DNA from: Polaromonas sp.
GTDB taxonomy: Bacteria; Pseudomonadota; Gammaproteobacteria; Burkholderiales; Burkholderiaceae_C
Assembly (NCBI RefSeq): GCF_030689685.1
Contig: NZ_JAUYEY010000078.1
Location: 1 to 64,000 of the forward strand
Direction of reading: 5' to 3'
Length of the DNA stretch: 64,000 bases
Shown in pieces: positions 56,036 through 64,000 of the stretch. Numbering within the stretch: position 1 is the first letter of the stretch; each line of letters begins with the position of its first letter. Made by a program: the position numbers and the translations under genes. The notes below the pieces were generated by a model. The model worked only from the letters and a program-made list of their open reading frames with translations, did no database searches and was not told the DNA's origin.

Positions 56036-57009
56036 TAACGCGCGGGCTGCGACAGCTCGGCAAACAGTTCGCTATACAAACGATAGCGGATTGCGCTTAT
56101 TCTGCCTGGGCTGGAGGTTGATTTGGCTTCGAAAATCACGCCGCAGCCGGGTTCGTGCAGGTGTGTGCAGTTGTAGAACTTGCAGTCCTGCGCATGCACC
56201 TTGAGGTCAGGCATGTAGTTGGCCAGGTGCATGGGGTCAATGTGGTGCAGGCCGAACTCCTGGAAACCCGGCGAGTCGATCAGCGCGCTGCTGCGCTCCG
56301 CATCGATCCAGTACAGCGTGGTGCTGGTGGTCGTGTGTTTGCCCGAGTTAAGCGCCTGCGATATTTCAGCCGTCAGCACCTGCGCGTTCGGCACCAGCAG
56401 GTTGGTCAGGCTGCTTTTTCCGGCACCCGACGGGCCCAGCACCAGTGTTTTTTTGCCGCGCAGCAGCGCCAGCAACTGCTGGTACTGCGCGTCGTTGGCC
56501 ACCGGCGCATCGGTTCTGGGCTTGATCGCGAGCGGCAACACCTGGTAGCCCATCGCACGGTAAGGTTCCAGCTTGACCCAGGCGCGGCCGAAGGGTTCGG
56601 CCAGATCGCTTTTGTTCAGCGCGATGATGGGTGTAATGCGTTCTGCTTCAGCGGCGATCAGCGCGCGCGTGAGCTGACTTTCCGAAAACTCGGGCTCGGC
56701 CGCGATGAGGATCAGCACCTGGTCGAGGTTGGCCGCAAACGACTTGGTGCGCATCTCGTCCTGCCGGTAAAACAGGTTGCTGCGCTGCTCGACCTTTTCA
56801 ACCGTGCCTTCGTCCTGCGAGGGCAGCCACTGGACGCGGTCGCCGACCACGGCCTGGCTTTTTTTGCCGCGCGGGTGGCAGATCAGGCGCTGGCCGTCAG
56901 GCGTTTCAACCAGGCAATGCCGGCCAAATCCCGCGACCACCAGGCCGGGCAGGGTCCCGGCGGAAGAAACAGTGGTCAAGCCAGCAGTGCGTCGACTTTG
57001 GACGCGCAA
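56032..57009 (-). CDS. rsgA: Ribosome small subunit-dependent GTPase A
   Basis: VLGPSGAGKSSLTNLLVP; ALIDSPGFQEFGLHHID; zinc-binding CKFYNCTHLHEPGC. Confidence 0.96.
   Translation of the reverse strand: MRVQSRRTAGLTTVSSAGTLPGLVVAGFGRHCLVETPDGQRLICHPRGKKSQAVVGDRVQWLPSQDEGTVEKVEQRSNLFYRQDEMRTKSFAANLDQVLILIAAEPEFSESQLTRALIAAEAERITPIIALNKSDLAEPFGRAWVKLEPYRAMGYQVLPLAIKPRTDAPVANDAQYQQLLALLRGKKTLVLGPSGAGKSSLTNLLVPNAQVLTAEISQALNSGKHTTTSTTLYWIDAERSSALIDSPGFQEFGLHHIDPMHLANYMPDLKVHAQDCKFYNCTHLHEPGCGVIFEAKSTSSPGRISAIRYRLYSELFAELSQPARY
56071..56126 (-). repeat. Repeat family A copy, in frame in rsgA
   Basis: revcomp CCAAATCAACCTCCAGCCCAGGCAGAATAAGCGCAATCCGCTATCGTTTGTATAGC. Confidence 0.75.
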
Positions 57010-57293
57010 AAAAAGTCGCTGACTGAAATACCCTTGACGTCATGCGTGTTGAAACGCACCGTGCATTTGCCGTAACTCAGCGTCAGGTCGGGATGGTGGT
57101 CTTCGGCGTTGGCGATGAAGGCCACGGCATTCACAAAGGCGATGGTCTCGTAGTAGTTCTTGAAGCCGTAGGTTTTTTCGAGCGAGCCATTGATCAGCCG
57201 CCAGCCCAGCGCCTGCTCGCCATTGAGCTGGCTGAGCTGGGTCACGATCTCGGTGGCGCTCAACGCGCGGCGGTTCTGGTGAATCGGATTCAT
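56976..57293 (-). CDS. phhB: 4a-hydroxytetrahydrobiopterin dehydratase
   Basis: FKNYYETIAFVNAVAFIANAEDHHPDLTLSYGKCTVRFNTHDVKGIS. Confidence 0.94.
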   Translation of the reverse strand: MNPIHQNRRALSATEIVTQLSQLNGEQALGWRLINGSLEKTYGFKNYYETIAFVNAVAFIANAEDHHPDLTLSYGKCTVRFNTHDVKGISVSDFFCASKVDALLA

Positions 57294-58576
57294 GCGGAAG
57301 CTCTGGTGCTGACACCCAGGCGGGCCAGGCGCTCGGAGGCCGGCGGGTGCGAGTAGTAGAACTTCACGAACAAGGGGTCGGGCGTCAGCGTGCTGGCGTT
57401 GTCCTGGTAGAGCTTGAGCAATGCGCTCTGCAAATCCTTGCCGTCGGTCTGGGCGATCGCATAGGCGTCGGCCTCAAACTCGTGCTTGCGCGAGAACAGC
57501 GCAAAGATGGGCGAGATGAAGAAGCTGAAGACTGGCACCACCAGCAGGAACAGCAGCAGCGCCAGTGCGTCATTGCCACCGCTCATATTAGGCCGCACAC
57601 CCAGGCCTGTGTAGAACCACACTTGCGTGGACAGCCAGCCGAGCAGCGCAAAGCCGGCCAGACTCATGGCGAACATGGAAACGATGCGCTTGATGATGTG
57701 TTTGTGTTTGAAGTGCCCGAGCTCGTGAGCCAGCACCGCATCGACCTCCTCAGGGTTGAGCTGCTTGAGCAGGGTGTCGTAAAACACCACGCGTTTGGAA
57801 GCGCCGAAACCGGTGAAATAGGCGTTGGCATGGGCCGAGCGTTTGCTGCCGTCCATGACAAACAGGCCCTTGGCTGCGAAGCCGCAGCGCTGCATCAGCG
57901 CGGTCACGCGGACCTTGAGGGTTTCATCCTCCAGCGGCTGGAACTTGTTGAACAGGGGCGCGATCACCGTCGGGTAGAGCACCAGGATCAGCAGGTTGAA
58001 CACCGTCCAGGCGCCCCAGGCCCACAGCCACCACCCACTGCCAGTGCTGCCCATCAGCCACAGGATCAGCGCCACGATGGGCAGGCCGACCAGCACACCG
58101 ACCAGTGTGGACTTGAGCAGGTCGCCCAGCCACAGTTTGAATGTCATCTTGTTGAAGCCGAAACGCTCCTCGATGCGGAAGGTGCTGTACAGCGTGAAGG
58201 GCAGGTCCAGCAGGCCACTGACCAGGCCGAAAACCGCGAGCAGCGCCAGTTGCGGCACCAGGCTGCCATGCGCGCCGAGACCGGAACTGGCCAGCATCTG
58301 GTTCAGCGCATCAATGCCACCCAGCAGCGTCCAGCCGAGCAAAACAGCGGCGCCCCAAGCCAGCTCCAGCAGCCCGAAACGGGCCTTGGTGATGGTGTAG
58401 TCGGCGGCCTTCTGGTGCGAGGTCAGCGTGATGGTGGCGGCAAACGCCGCAGGCACGACATCGCGGTGGCGCGCCACATGGCGGATCTGCCGCGACGCAA
58501 GGTAGAACTTGGTGAGCAGCCCCAGCACCAGAGCGGCCGAGAACAGCGCGGTGAAGGTGAATGAATGGTCGGTCAT
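57290..58576 (-). CDS. M48 family (Ste24-like) metalloprotease
   Basis: HELGHFKHKH; EFEADAYA; HPPASERLARLG. Confidence 0.96.
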   Translation of the reverse strand: MTDHSFTFTALFSAALVLGLLTKFYLASRQIRHVARHRDVVPAAFAATITLTSHQKAADYTITKARFGLLELAWGAAVLLGWTLLGGIDALNQMLASSGLGAHGSLVPQLALLAVFGLVSGLLDLPFTLYSTFRIEERFGFNKMTFKLWLGDLLKSTLVGVLVGLPIVALILWLMGSTGSGWWLWAWGAWTVFNLLILVLYPTVIAPLFNKFQPLEDETLKVRVTALMQRCGFAAKGLFVMDGSKRSAHANAYFTGFGASKRVVFYDTLLKQLNPEEVDAVLAHELGHFKHKHIIKRIVSMFAMSLAGFALLGWLSTQVWFYTGLGVRPNMSGGNDALALLLFLLVVPVFSFFISPIFALFSRKHEFEADAYAIAQTDGKDLQSALLKLYQDNASTLTPDPLFVKFYYSHPPASERLARLGVSTRASA

Positions 58577-58611
58577 GGGTCGAAGTTTAGGCGATCAGCG
58601 AGAATCGCAAG

Positions 58612-59175
58612 ATGCTTGTTACAGAACCCCTGCTTAAAAAATCCGACCAGAACCTGGTCTGGCTCGACTGTGAGATGACCGGGCTGGACCCGGACAAGGA
58701 GCGCATCATTGAAATCGCCGTGGTGGTGACCGGCCCGCAACTTACGCCGCGCATTGAGGGGCCGGTGTTGGTGATCCACCAGACGGACGAGTTGTTGGAT
58801 CAGATGGACAACTGGAACAAGGGTACACACGGCCGCAGCGGCTTGATCGACAAGGTCAAGGCCAGTTCGGTGACCGAGGAGGATGCCGAAAAGCAGGTGC
58901 TGGCCTTTCTGGCCAAGTATCTGCCCAAGGGCACCTCGCCGTTGTGCGGCAACACCATCAGCCAGGACCGGCGCTTCCTGGTCAAGTACATGCCCAAACT
59001 TGAGGTGTTTTTGCATTACCGCAACATCGATGTCAGCACCTTCAAGGAACTGGCCAAACGCTGGCGGCCCGAGGTGTACAGCGCTTTCAAAAAGCAGCAA
59101 AGCCACACCGCGCTGGCCGATGTGCATGAATCGATTGACGAGCTGGAATATTATCGGACCCACTTTTTGAAGTGA
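58612..59175 (+). CDS. orn: Oligoribonuclease
   Basis: [44 protein letters not shown]. Confidence 0.97.
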   Translation: MLVTEPLLKKSDQNLVWLDCEMTGLDPDKERIIEIAVVVTGPQLTPRIEGPVLVIHQTDELLDQMDNWNKGTHGRSGLIDKVKASSVTEEDAEKQVLAFLAKYLPKGTSPLCGNTISQDRRFLVKYMPKLEVFLHYRNIDVSTFKELAKRWRPEVYSAFKKQQSHTALADVHESIDELEYYRTHFLK

Positions 59176-59228
59176 ATCTGGCCCTTAGCCCTTGCCATAA
59201 AAGAGGTGACAGCTATCAAATGAGGAGC
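59173..59228 (+). repeat. Repeat family A copy, starting at the orn stop codon
   Basis: TGAATCTGGCCCTTAGCCCTTGCCATAAAAGAGGTGACAGCTATCAAATGAGGAGC. Confidence 0.75.
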
Positions 59229-59553
59229 AAATGCGGTTCACCCGCAAGCGTTTGCTGGTCTTTTGACAGTTGGGGCTGGTAGAAACCCGCTAGCCGTGGC
59301 ATAATCGTGGGCTTGACGGACGTACAGGGGTGCGCCGCATTTGTACATCTACCTCACACTTTTGGGCTCTACCAACAGAGCCATCGCTTCAGGCACCGGT
59401 TGACCGGGAGTCGCCCGAACCGAAATATTCGTTTGATGGTTGATGTTTTATTAACCATGAACGAAGCCTTGCCGCTACGCGGCAGGTTCTAGTTTCTTGT
59501 TCGCCTGCCCACCACAAGCGGGGCAGCGCGGACAAGTGTTTAGTGAGAAAAAC

Positions 59554-61506
59554 ATGACTGACTCTTTTGAGGCTCGCGGCGATTCTTTGGCCGAAGCAAC
59601 TACCGACATCATTTCCGATATGGAAATCAACGTACTTTCTGATTTTTCTGATGCGCCTGCAGCAGCAGAAACGTCGCTGGATGCCATTGCGCCGGAGCCC
59701 AACGGCTTCGTGAAGCTGGGCCTGGCCAAGGAATTGCTGCAAGCCGTGGCCGACATGGGTTTCACCCAGCCGACCGCCGTGCAGATGGCTACCATCCCGA
59801 AAGCCATGCAGGCGCTGGATGCTGACGTCAAGGCCGACCCCAAGGCAAAATTCACCGACTTGCTGGTGTCCAGCCAGACCGGCAGCGGCAAGACCGCAGC
59901 CTTCCTGTTGCCCGTGCTGCACACACTGCTCAAGCAGCAGGAAGAGGCCGAGCGCAGCGAACGCGCTGAATTTGAACGCCTGTCGCTTGAGGCGGTTGCC
60001 CGCGGCGAGCCGCCATTGAAGAAACCCAAGCGCAAGGACCCGACCAACGCGCGCAATTTCAAGGCCGCCACACCCGGCGCCCTGATCCTGTGCCCGACCC
60101 GCGAGCTGGCCCAGCAGGTCTGCGCCGATGCGATTGATCTGGTGCGCCATTGCCGCGGCCTGCGCATTGCCAACGTCGTTGGCGGCATTCCTTACCAGTT
60201 GCAAATTGCCAAGCTGCAAAACGCCGACCTCGTGGTGGCCACGCCCGGCCGCCTGCTGGACCTGCAGCGCAGCATGCAGATCAAGCTCGACCAGGTGCAG
60301 TTCCTCGTGGTTGACGAAGCCGACCGCATGCTTGATCTGGGCTTTGCCGACGACCTGACCGAAGTCAACCAGCTCACGATCGAGCGCAAGCAGACCATGA
60401 TGTTCAGCGCCACGTTTGCGCCCCGCATCATGCAACTGGCCACGCGCGTCATGCGCCAGCCGCAGCGTGTCGAGATCGATTCCCCGCATGAAAAACACGC
60501 GTCGATCACGCAATCGCTGCTGTGGGCCGACAACATGAGCCACAAGCGCAAGCTGCTGGACCATTCGCTGCGCGACACCACCATGAACCAGTCCATTGTG
60601 TTCGCCTGCACCCAGGTCGAATGTGACGGCTTGGCCAACGACCTGGTGCAGGAGGGCTTCAGCGCCGTGGCGCTGCATGGCGCCCTGGGCCAGGGCCTGC
60701 GCAATCGTCGCCTGATGGCTTTCCGTGATGGCCGCGTGCAGATTCTGGTGGCGACCGACGTGGCTGCCCGTGGCCTGGACGTGCCGACCATCACCCACGT
60801 GATCAACTACGGCCTGCCGATGAAAGCCGAAGACTATGTGCACCGCATCGGCCGTACCGGCCGTGCTGGCCGCGAAGGCCAGGCGATCACGATTGCCGAG
60901 TTCCGCGACCGCCGCAAGATCCAGGACATCGAACACTACACCCAGCAAAACCTCAAGCCCAGCGTGATCGCCGGCCTGGAGCCACAGCAGCGTTTTGCGC
61001 CAACGTCAGATCGCCCGCGCGGCAATTTTGGCGGTGACCGTGGCCGCAGCTTCGGCGCTGGTGGCGGTGGCCGTTTCGGCAACGACCGCGCGCCTTCGGG
61101 TGGTTTCGGTGGCGCCGGCGGCGGATATGCCGGCAAGAAGCCTGCTTTCGGCGACCGTGGCGGTGACCGCAGTGGTTTTGGCGGCAACCGTGACGACCGT
61201 GGCGCACCTTTCCAGGGACGCCCGGCGCCCCAGGGTCCTGCTTATGCGGACCGCTCGGGTTTCAATGATCGCGGCCCGCGCCGTGATGACCGTGGCTTCG
61301 GCGGCGGCAATGGCAACAGCGGTGGTTTCGCCCAGCGCGATGACCGGGGGGGTGATCGCGGTGGCTTCGGCGGCGGCCGTTCGGAAGGTTTTGCATCCGC
61401 GCCACGCGGCGATTTTGCCGACCGCAAACCGGCGTTCGCCAAGCCGGCAGGCAAGGTGTTTGTGCCGCGTGACGCCCACAAACGTCCGACCCGCCCCGCA
61501 CGTTGA
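59554..61506 (+). CDS. DEAD-box RNA helicase, RhlE-like, with Gly/Arg-rich tail
   Basis: SSQTGSGKTAAFLLPVL; VVDEADRMLD; SATFAPRIM; HRIGRTGRAGREG; RGG-like C-terminus. Confidence 0.95.
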   Translation: MTDSFEARGDSLAEATTDIISDMEINVLSDFSDAPAAAETSLDAIAPEPNGFVKLGLAKELLQAVADMGFTQPTAVQMATIPKAMQALDADVKADPKAKFTDLLVSSQTGSGKTAAFLLPVLHTLLKQQEEAERSERAEFERLSLEAVARGEPPLKKPKRKDPTNARNFKAATPGALILCPTRELAQQVCADAIDLVRHCRGLRIANVVGGIPYQLQIAKLQNADLVVATPGRLLDLQRSMQIKLDQVQFLVVDEADRMLDLGFADDLTEVNQLTIERKQTMMFSATFAPRIMQLATRVMRQPQRVEIDSPHEKHASITQSLLWADNMSHKRKLLDHSLRDTTMNQSIVFACTQVECDGLANDLVQEGFSAVALHGALGQGLRNRRLMAFRDGRVQILVATDVAARGLDVPTITHVINYGLPMKAEDYVHRIGRTGRAGREGQAITIAEFRDRRKIQDIEHYTQQNLKPSVIAGLEPQQRFAPTSDRPRGNFGGDRGRSFGAGGGGRFGNDRAPSGGFGGAGGGYAGKKPAFGDRGGDRSGFGGNRDDRGAPFQGRPAPQGPAYADRSGFNDRGPRRDDRGFGGGNGNSGGFAQRDDRGGDRGGFGGGRSEGFASAPRGDFADRKPAFAKPAGKVFVPRDAHKRPTRPAR

Positions 61507-61520
61507 TTCGTGTCGGCAAC

Positions 61521-61551
61521 AAAAAAAGCCCGCAGCTTGCGGGCTTTTTTT
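61521..61551 (+). terminator. Rho-independent terminator after helicase gene
   Basis: AAAAAAAGCCCGCAGCTTGCGGGCTTTTTTT. Confidence 0.9.
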
Positions 61552-61567
61552 ATGGACACATCGACCG

Positions 61568-62461
61568 TCAGCTCATGCCATTGCGACTGGCCAGTTCGAC
61601 AAACAAGCCAGAGTGGTCCAGGTCGCTGAGGCCATGGCCGATGCCGTCGGCGTAAAGCTGTTCGAACAGCGTGGTCACCGGTGCGTCGAAACCGATCTCT
61701 TCGGCCGTTGCGAGTGCATTGCGCAGGTCCTTGAGCTGGATCGCCATGCGGGCGCGCGGTGCAAAGTCGCGTTCCACCATGCGTTCGCCATGTACCTGCA
61801 GGATGCGGCTGTCGGCAAAGCCGCCAGTGATCGCCTCCCTGACCTTGGCCATGTCGGCGCCGCCTTTGGTGGCAAACAGCAAGGCTTCGGCCACCGCGCC
61901 TATGGTGATGCCGACAATCATCTGGTTGGCGAGTTTGGTGAGCTGCCCCGCGCCGTGTGAGCCGACGTGGGTGGCGCGACCGAAGATGCGCAAGACAGGC
62001 AGGGCGCGTTCAAATTCCGCTTCCTTGCCGCCGGCCATGATGACCAGCGTGCCCTGATCGGCACCGCCGGTGCCGCCGGAAACTGGCGCGTCGATGTGGG
62101 CGATGCCCATCGCGCCCAGACGTGCGGCATGGTCGCGCGCCTCGCGTGGCTTGATCGAGGCCATGTCGATGAACAGCGCACCCGGTTGCATCGCGGCGGC
62201 GATGTCCTGCCCAAACAACACGTCTTCCACCACCGCGCCGTTTTCCAGCATGCCGACCACGATGTCGGCGTTTTTCACTGCGGCTGTGGCCTGCGTGTGC
62301 ACCACTGCGCCCAGCGCAGTCAGTGAGGCGGCCTTCTGTGGTGTGCGGTTCCACACCTGCAGGGCGTAGCCGGCTTCGCAAAGCCGTCTGGCCATGGGAA
62401 GCCCCATGCTGCCTGTGCCGAGAAAGGCAATGCGGAAATTCGATGTCGTGCTTGTACTCAT
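61568..62461 (-). CDS. NAD(P)-dependent 3-hydroxyisobutyrate/tartronate-semialdehyde dehydrogenase-type oxidoreductase
   Basis: IAFLGTGSMGLPMARRLCEAGYALQVWNRT; DAPVSGGTGGADQGTLVIMAGG. Confidence 0.92.
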   Translation of the reverse strand: MSTSTTSNFRIAFLGTGSMGLPMARRLCEAGYALQVWNRTPQKAASLTALGAVVHTQATAAVKNADIVVGMLENGAVVEDVLFGQDIAAAMQPGALFIDMASIKPREARDHAARLGAMGIAHIDAPVSGGTGGADQGTLVIMAGGKEAEFERALPVLRIFGRATHVGSHGAGQLTKLANQMIVGITIGAVAEALLFATKGGADMAKVREAITGGFADSRILQVHGERMVERDFAPRARMAIQLKDLRNALATAEEIGFDAPVTTLFEQLYADGIGHGLSDLDHSGLFVELASRNGMS

Positions 62462-62517
62462 GGGTATCCAAAGATGGTGTTGCCACCATCATGCGGCACG
62501 CAGCAGTGGGAAGGCTG

Positions 62518-63876
62518 TCAGGCAGCTTTCTTCATGGCGGGAGCGAACATGTTCTCCATCTCGTGGCGCACCTTGTAGGCCGGGGTGGAGGTGTCCATGG
62601 CGACATCGGCCCAGCTCAGGCTTTGACCTTTCTTGACGGCACGGATGACCTTGACCTGGTGCGCCAGGCCCAGCGGCAGGCCACCCATTTTCATGGAGGT
62701 GTCGGCCGGCAGCAGCTTGCCCCAGACGGTGTAGCCGCCTTCGCCGTCCAGCATGTCGCCGGGTTTCAGATCGCGTTTGGCGGTGGCTACCACATCGGCA
62801 TTCCAGCAGGTCGCAACGCCGGTCGGCTCGCCGCGCAGCGCCACGCTGGCCACCGACACGCCAACCTCCAGCCCTATCAGGTGCCAGCGCTTGTAGAGCG
62901 TGAAGTAGCGCCCGCTCGGGTCGGTGTGTGCGTTGTACTCTTCAAAGCAGTTCTTGATGTAGTCGGTCTCGGCCTCGACCGTGACCCAGACGCCCATGCG
63001 GATGTCGTAGGGAATCTTGCGGCCATTGGCTTCCAGCGAGGAAATCACCTCGACCATGCCCTTGCGTTCGAGCACACCACCCTCTTGAATAGGTCGCGTG
63101 ACGTAAGGAATGTCTTCCACGCTGGCCGGCGGATACAGCAGGCCGTTGCTGGGCACAGTCAGGCCGGTGGCGTTGGCCACGGCGGTGGATTCGATCGACG
63201 GTTTGGAGCCGTCGAGAAAGCTGTTGAACATTTTTGGGTTGAGCCCGCCGCGCTCGGCCTGCTCGGGCGTGAGACCGTAGTTGGCCCAGACGGTTTCCGG
63301 CGTGGATTCGGAAAAATGCGGCAGCCACTTGTGGCCGCGGCCCGCCGCCACCACCGGAAAACCGCAGGTGCGGGCCCAGTCCACCAGGTCGCAGATCAGC
63401 GCCGGCTGGTCGCCGAAAGCCAGTGAATAGACGACACCGGCCTCGGCCGCCTTGCGTGCCAGCAGCGGTCCGCAAAAGGCATCGGCTTCCACCGTGACGT
63501 TGACCACGTGTTTGCCATGCGTAAAAGCCTGCAGGCAATGCTCGACGGCGGCGACCGGGTTGCCGGTGCACTCGACGATGATGTCGATCTGCGGGTGCGT
63601 GACGACGGCTTTCCAGTCCTCGGTGATCCAGGTCGCTCCTGTTTTGATAGCTGCTTGCGCTGATTCTGCCTGGGTCAGGGCCGGATTCCATCCCACACGT
63701 GCAAGGTTGGTGCGGGCGGCCGCAGGTGACAAGTCGGCAATTGCGACCAGGTGCACGCCCGGCGTTTTCGGAATTTGCGCCAGGTACATGGAGCCGAATT
63801 TTCCGGCGCCTATGAGGCCGATGCGGATGGGTTGCTTGTCGGCCGCGCGTTGCTGGAGTTTGGTATAGAGGTTCAT
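62518..63876 (-). CDS. NAD(P)-binding oxidoreductase with C-terminal SAF-like domain
   Basis: IRIGLIGAGKFGSMYLAQI; VECTGNPVAAVEHCLQAF; VATAKRDLKPGDMLDGEGGYTVWGKL. Confidence 0.85.
   Translation of the reverse strand: MNLYTKLQQRAADKQPIRIGLIGAGKFGSMYLAQIPKTPGVHLVAIADLSPAAARTNLARVGWNPALTQAESAQAAIKTGATWITEDWKAVVTHPQIDIIVECTGNPVAAVEHCLQAFTHGKHVVNVTVEADAFCGPLLARKAAEAGVVYSLAFGDQPALICDLVDWARTCGFPVVAAGRGHKWLPHFSESTPETVWANYGLTPEQAERGGLNPKMFNSFLDGSKPSIESTAVANATGLTVPSNGLLYPPASVEDIPYVTRPIQEGGVLERKGMVEVISSLEANGRKIPYDIRMGVWVTVEAETDYIKNCFEEYNAHTDPSGRYFTLYKRWHLIGLEVGVSVASVALRGEPTGVATCWNADVVATAKRDLKPGDMLDGEGGYTVWGKLLPADTSMKMGGLPLGLAHQVKVIRAVKKGQSLSWADVAMDTSTPAYKVRHEMENMFAPAMKKAA
63635..63688 (-). repeat. Repeat family A copy, in frame in the SAF-domain oxidoreductase
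   Basis: revcomp GGAATCCGGCCCTGACCCAGGCAGAATCAGCGCAAGCAGCTATCAAAACAGGAGC. Confidence 0.8.
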
Positions 63877-64000
63877 TTGGTTTGGGCCTAACTAAGACAA
63901 CAGAGAAGAATTTTCACAAAGAGATCAAAGAGGTAAGGAGGAAGAAAAAAATCATATTGCTATTCCTCCTTGACCTCCTGATCTCCTTGTTCAAATGTAT

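Noticed and set aside
57347-58564. 405-aa ORF on + strand
   Set aside because: Antisense to the M48 protease gene; Gln/Arg-rich low-complexity translation.
59389-60948. 519-aa ORF on - strand
   Set aside because: Antisense to the DEAD-box helicase motifs.
1-64000. tRNA, rRNA or CRISPR arrays
   Set aside because: None recognised on reading; no cloverleaf-like intergenic segments or regular direct-repeat arrays were found.

Overview
This window looks like a betaproteobacterial chromosome segment, most like Comamonadaceae (Polaromonas/Rhodoferax-type) judging by gene content. No rRNA, tRNA or CRISPR array was recognised. Core loci: an alkylation-repair group (ogt, ada-alkA-like, AlkC-like), phosphomannomutase, waaC-waaA, tolC/pcm/RND efflux with TetR, msrA, rpsP-rimM-trmD-rplS, rsgA-phhB-M48 protease, orn and an rhlE-like helicase. 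Between them are a large catabolic/transport operon (about 24.8-37.9 kb) and a putative Zur-type zinc module (about 41-47 kb). Accessory regions: (1) a Mu-like repressor/Ner remnant (0.1-1.9 kb); (2) a small defence-like island (11.3-15.3 kb) with an AAA/OLD-like ATPase overlapping a D12-class adenine methylase, a truncated LysR gene and a HicAB pair; (3) an integrase-less integron cassette cluster at 38.0-39.3 kb with three attC-like sites that obey the R'/R'' complementarity rule; (4) a decayed transposase and an NTP_transf_8-like gene. The strongest unexplained signal is a dispersed repeat of about 54 bp. I count 13 copies, many inside or at the edges of conserved genes: in frame in waaC, waaA, an aconitase-family gene, rsgA and a SAF-domain oxidoreductase, at the C-terminus of alkA, as a signal-peptide-coding segment, and at the overlapping stop/start codons of an ABC transporter gene pair. 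Two other dispersed repeat families also enter coding genes (RND pump, Fur-like regulator). All repeat assignments were made by eye and need an alignment.
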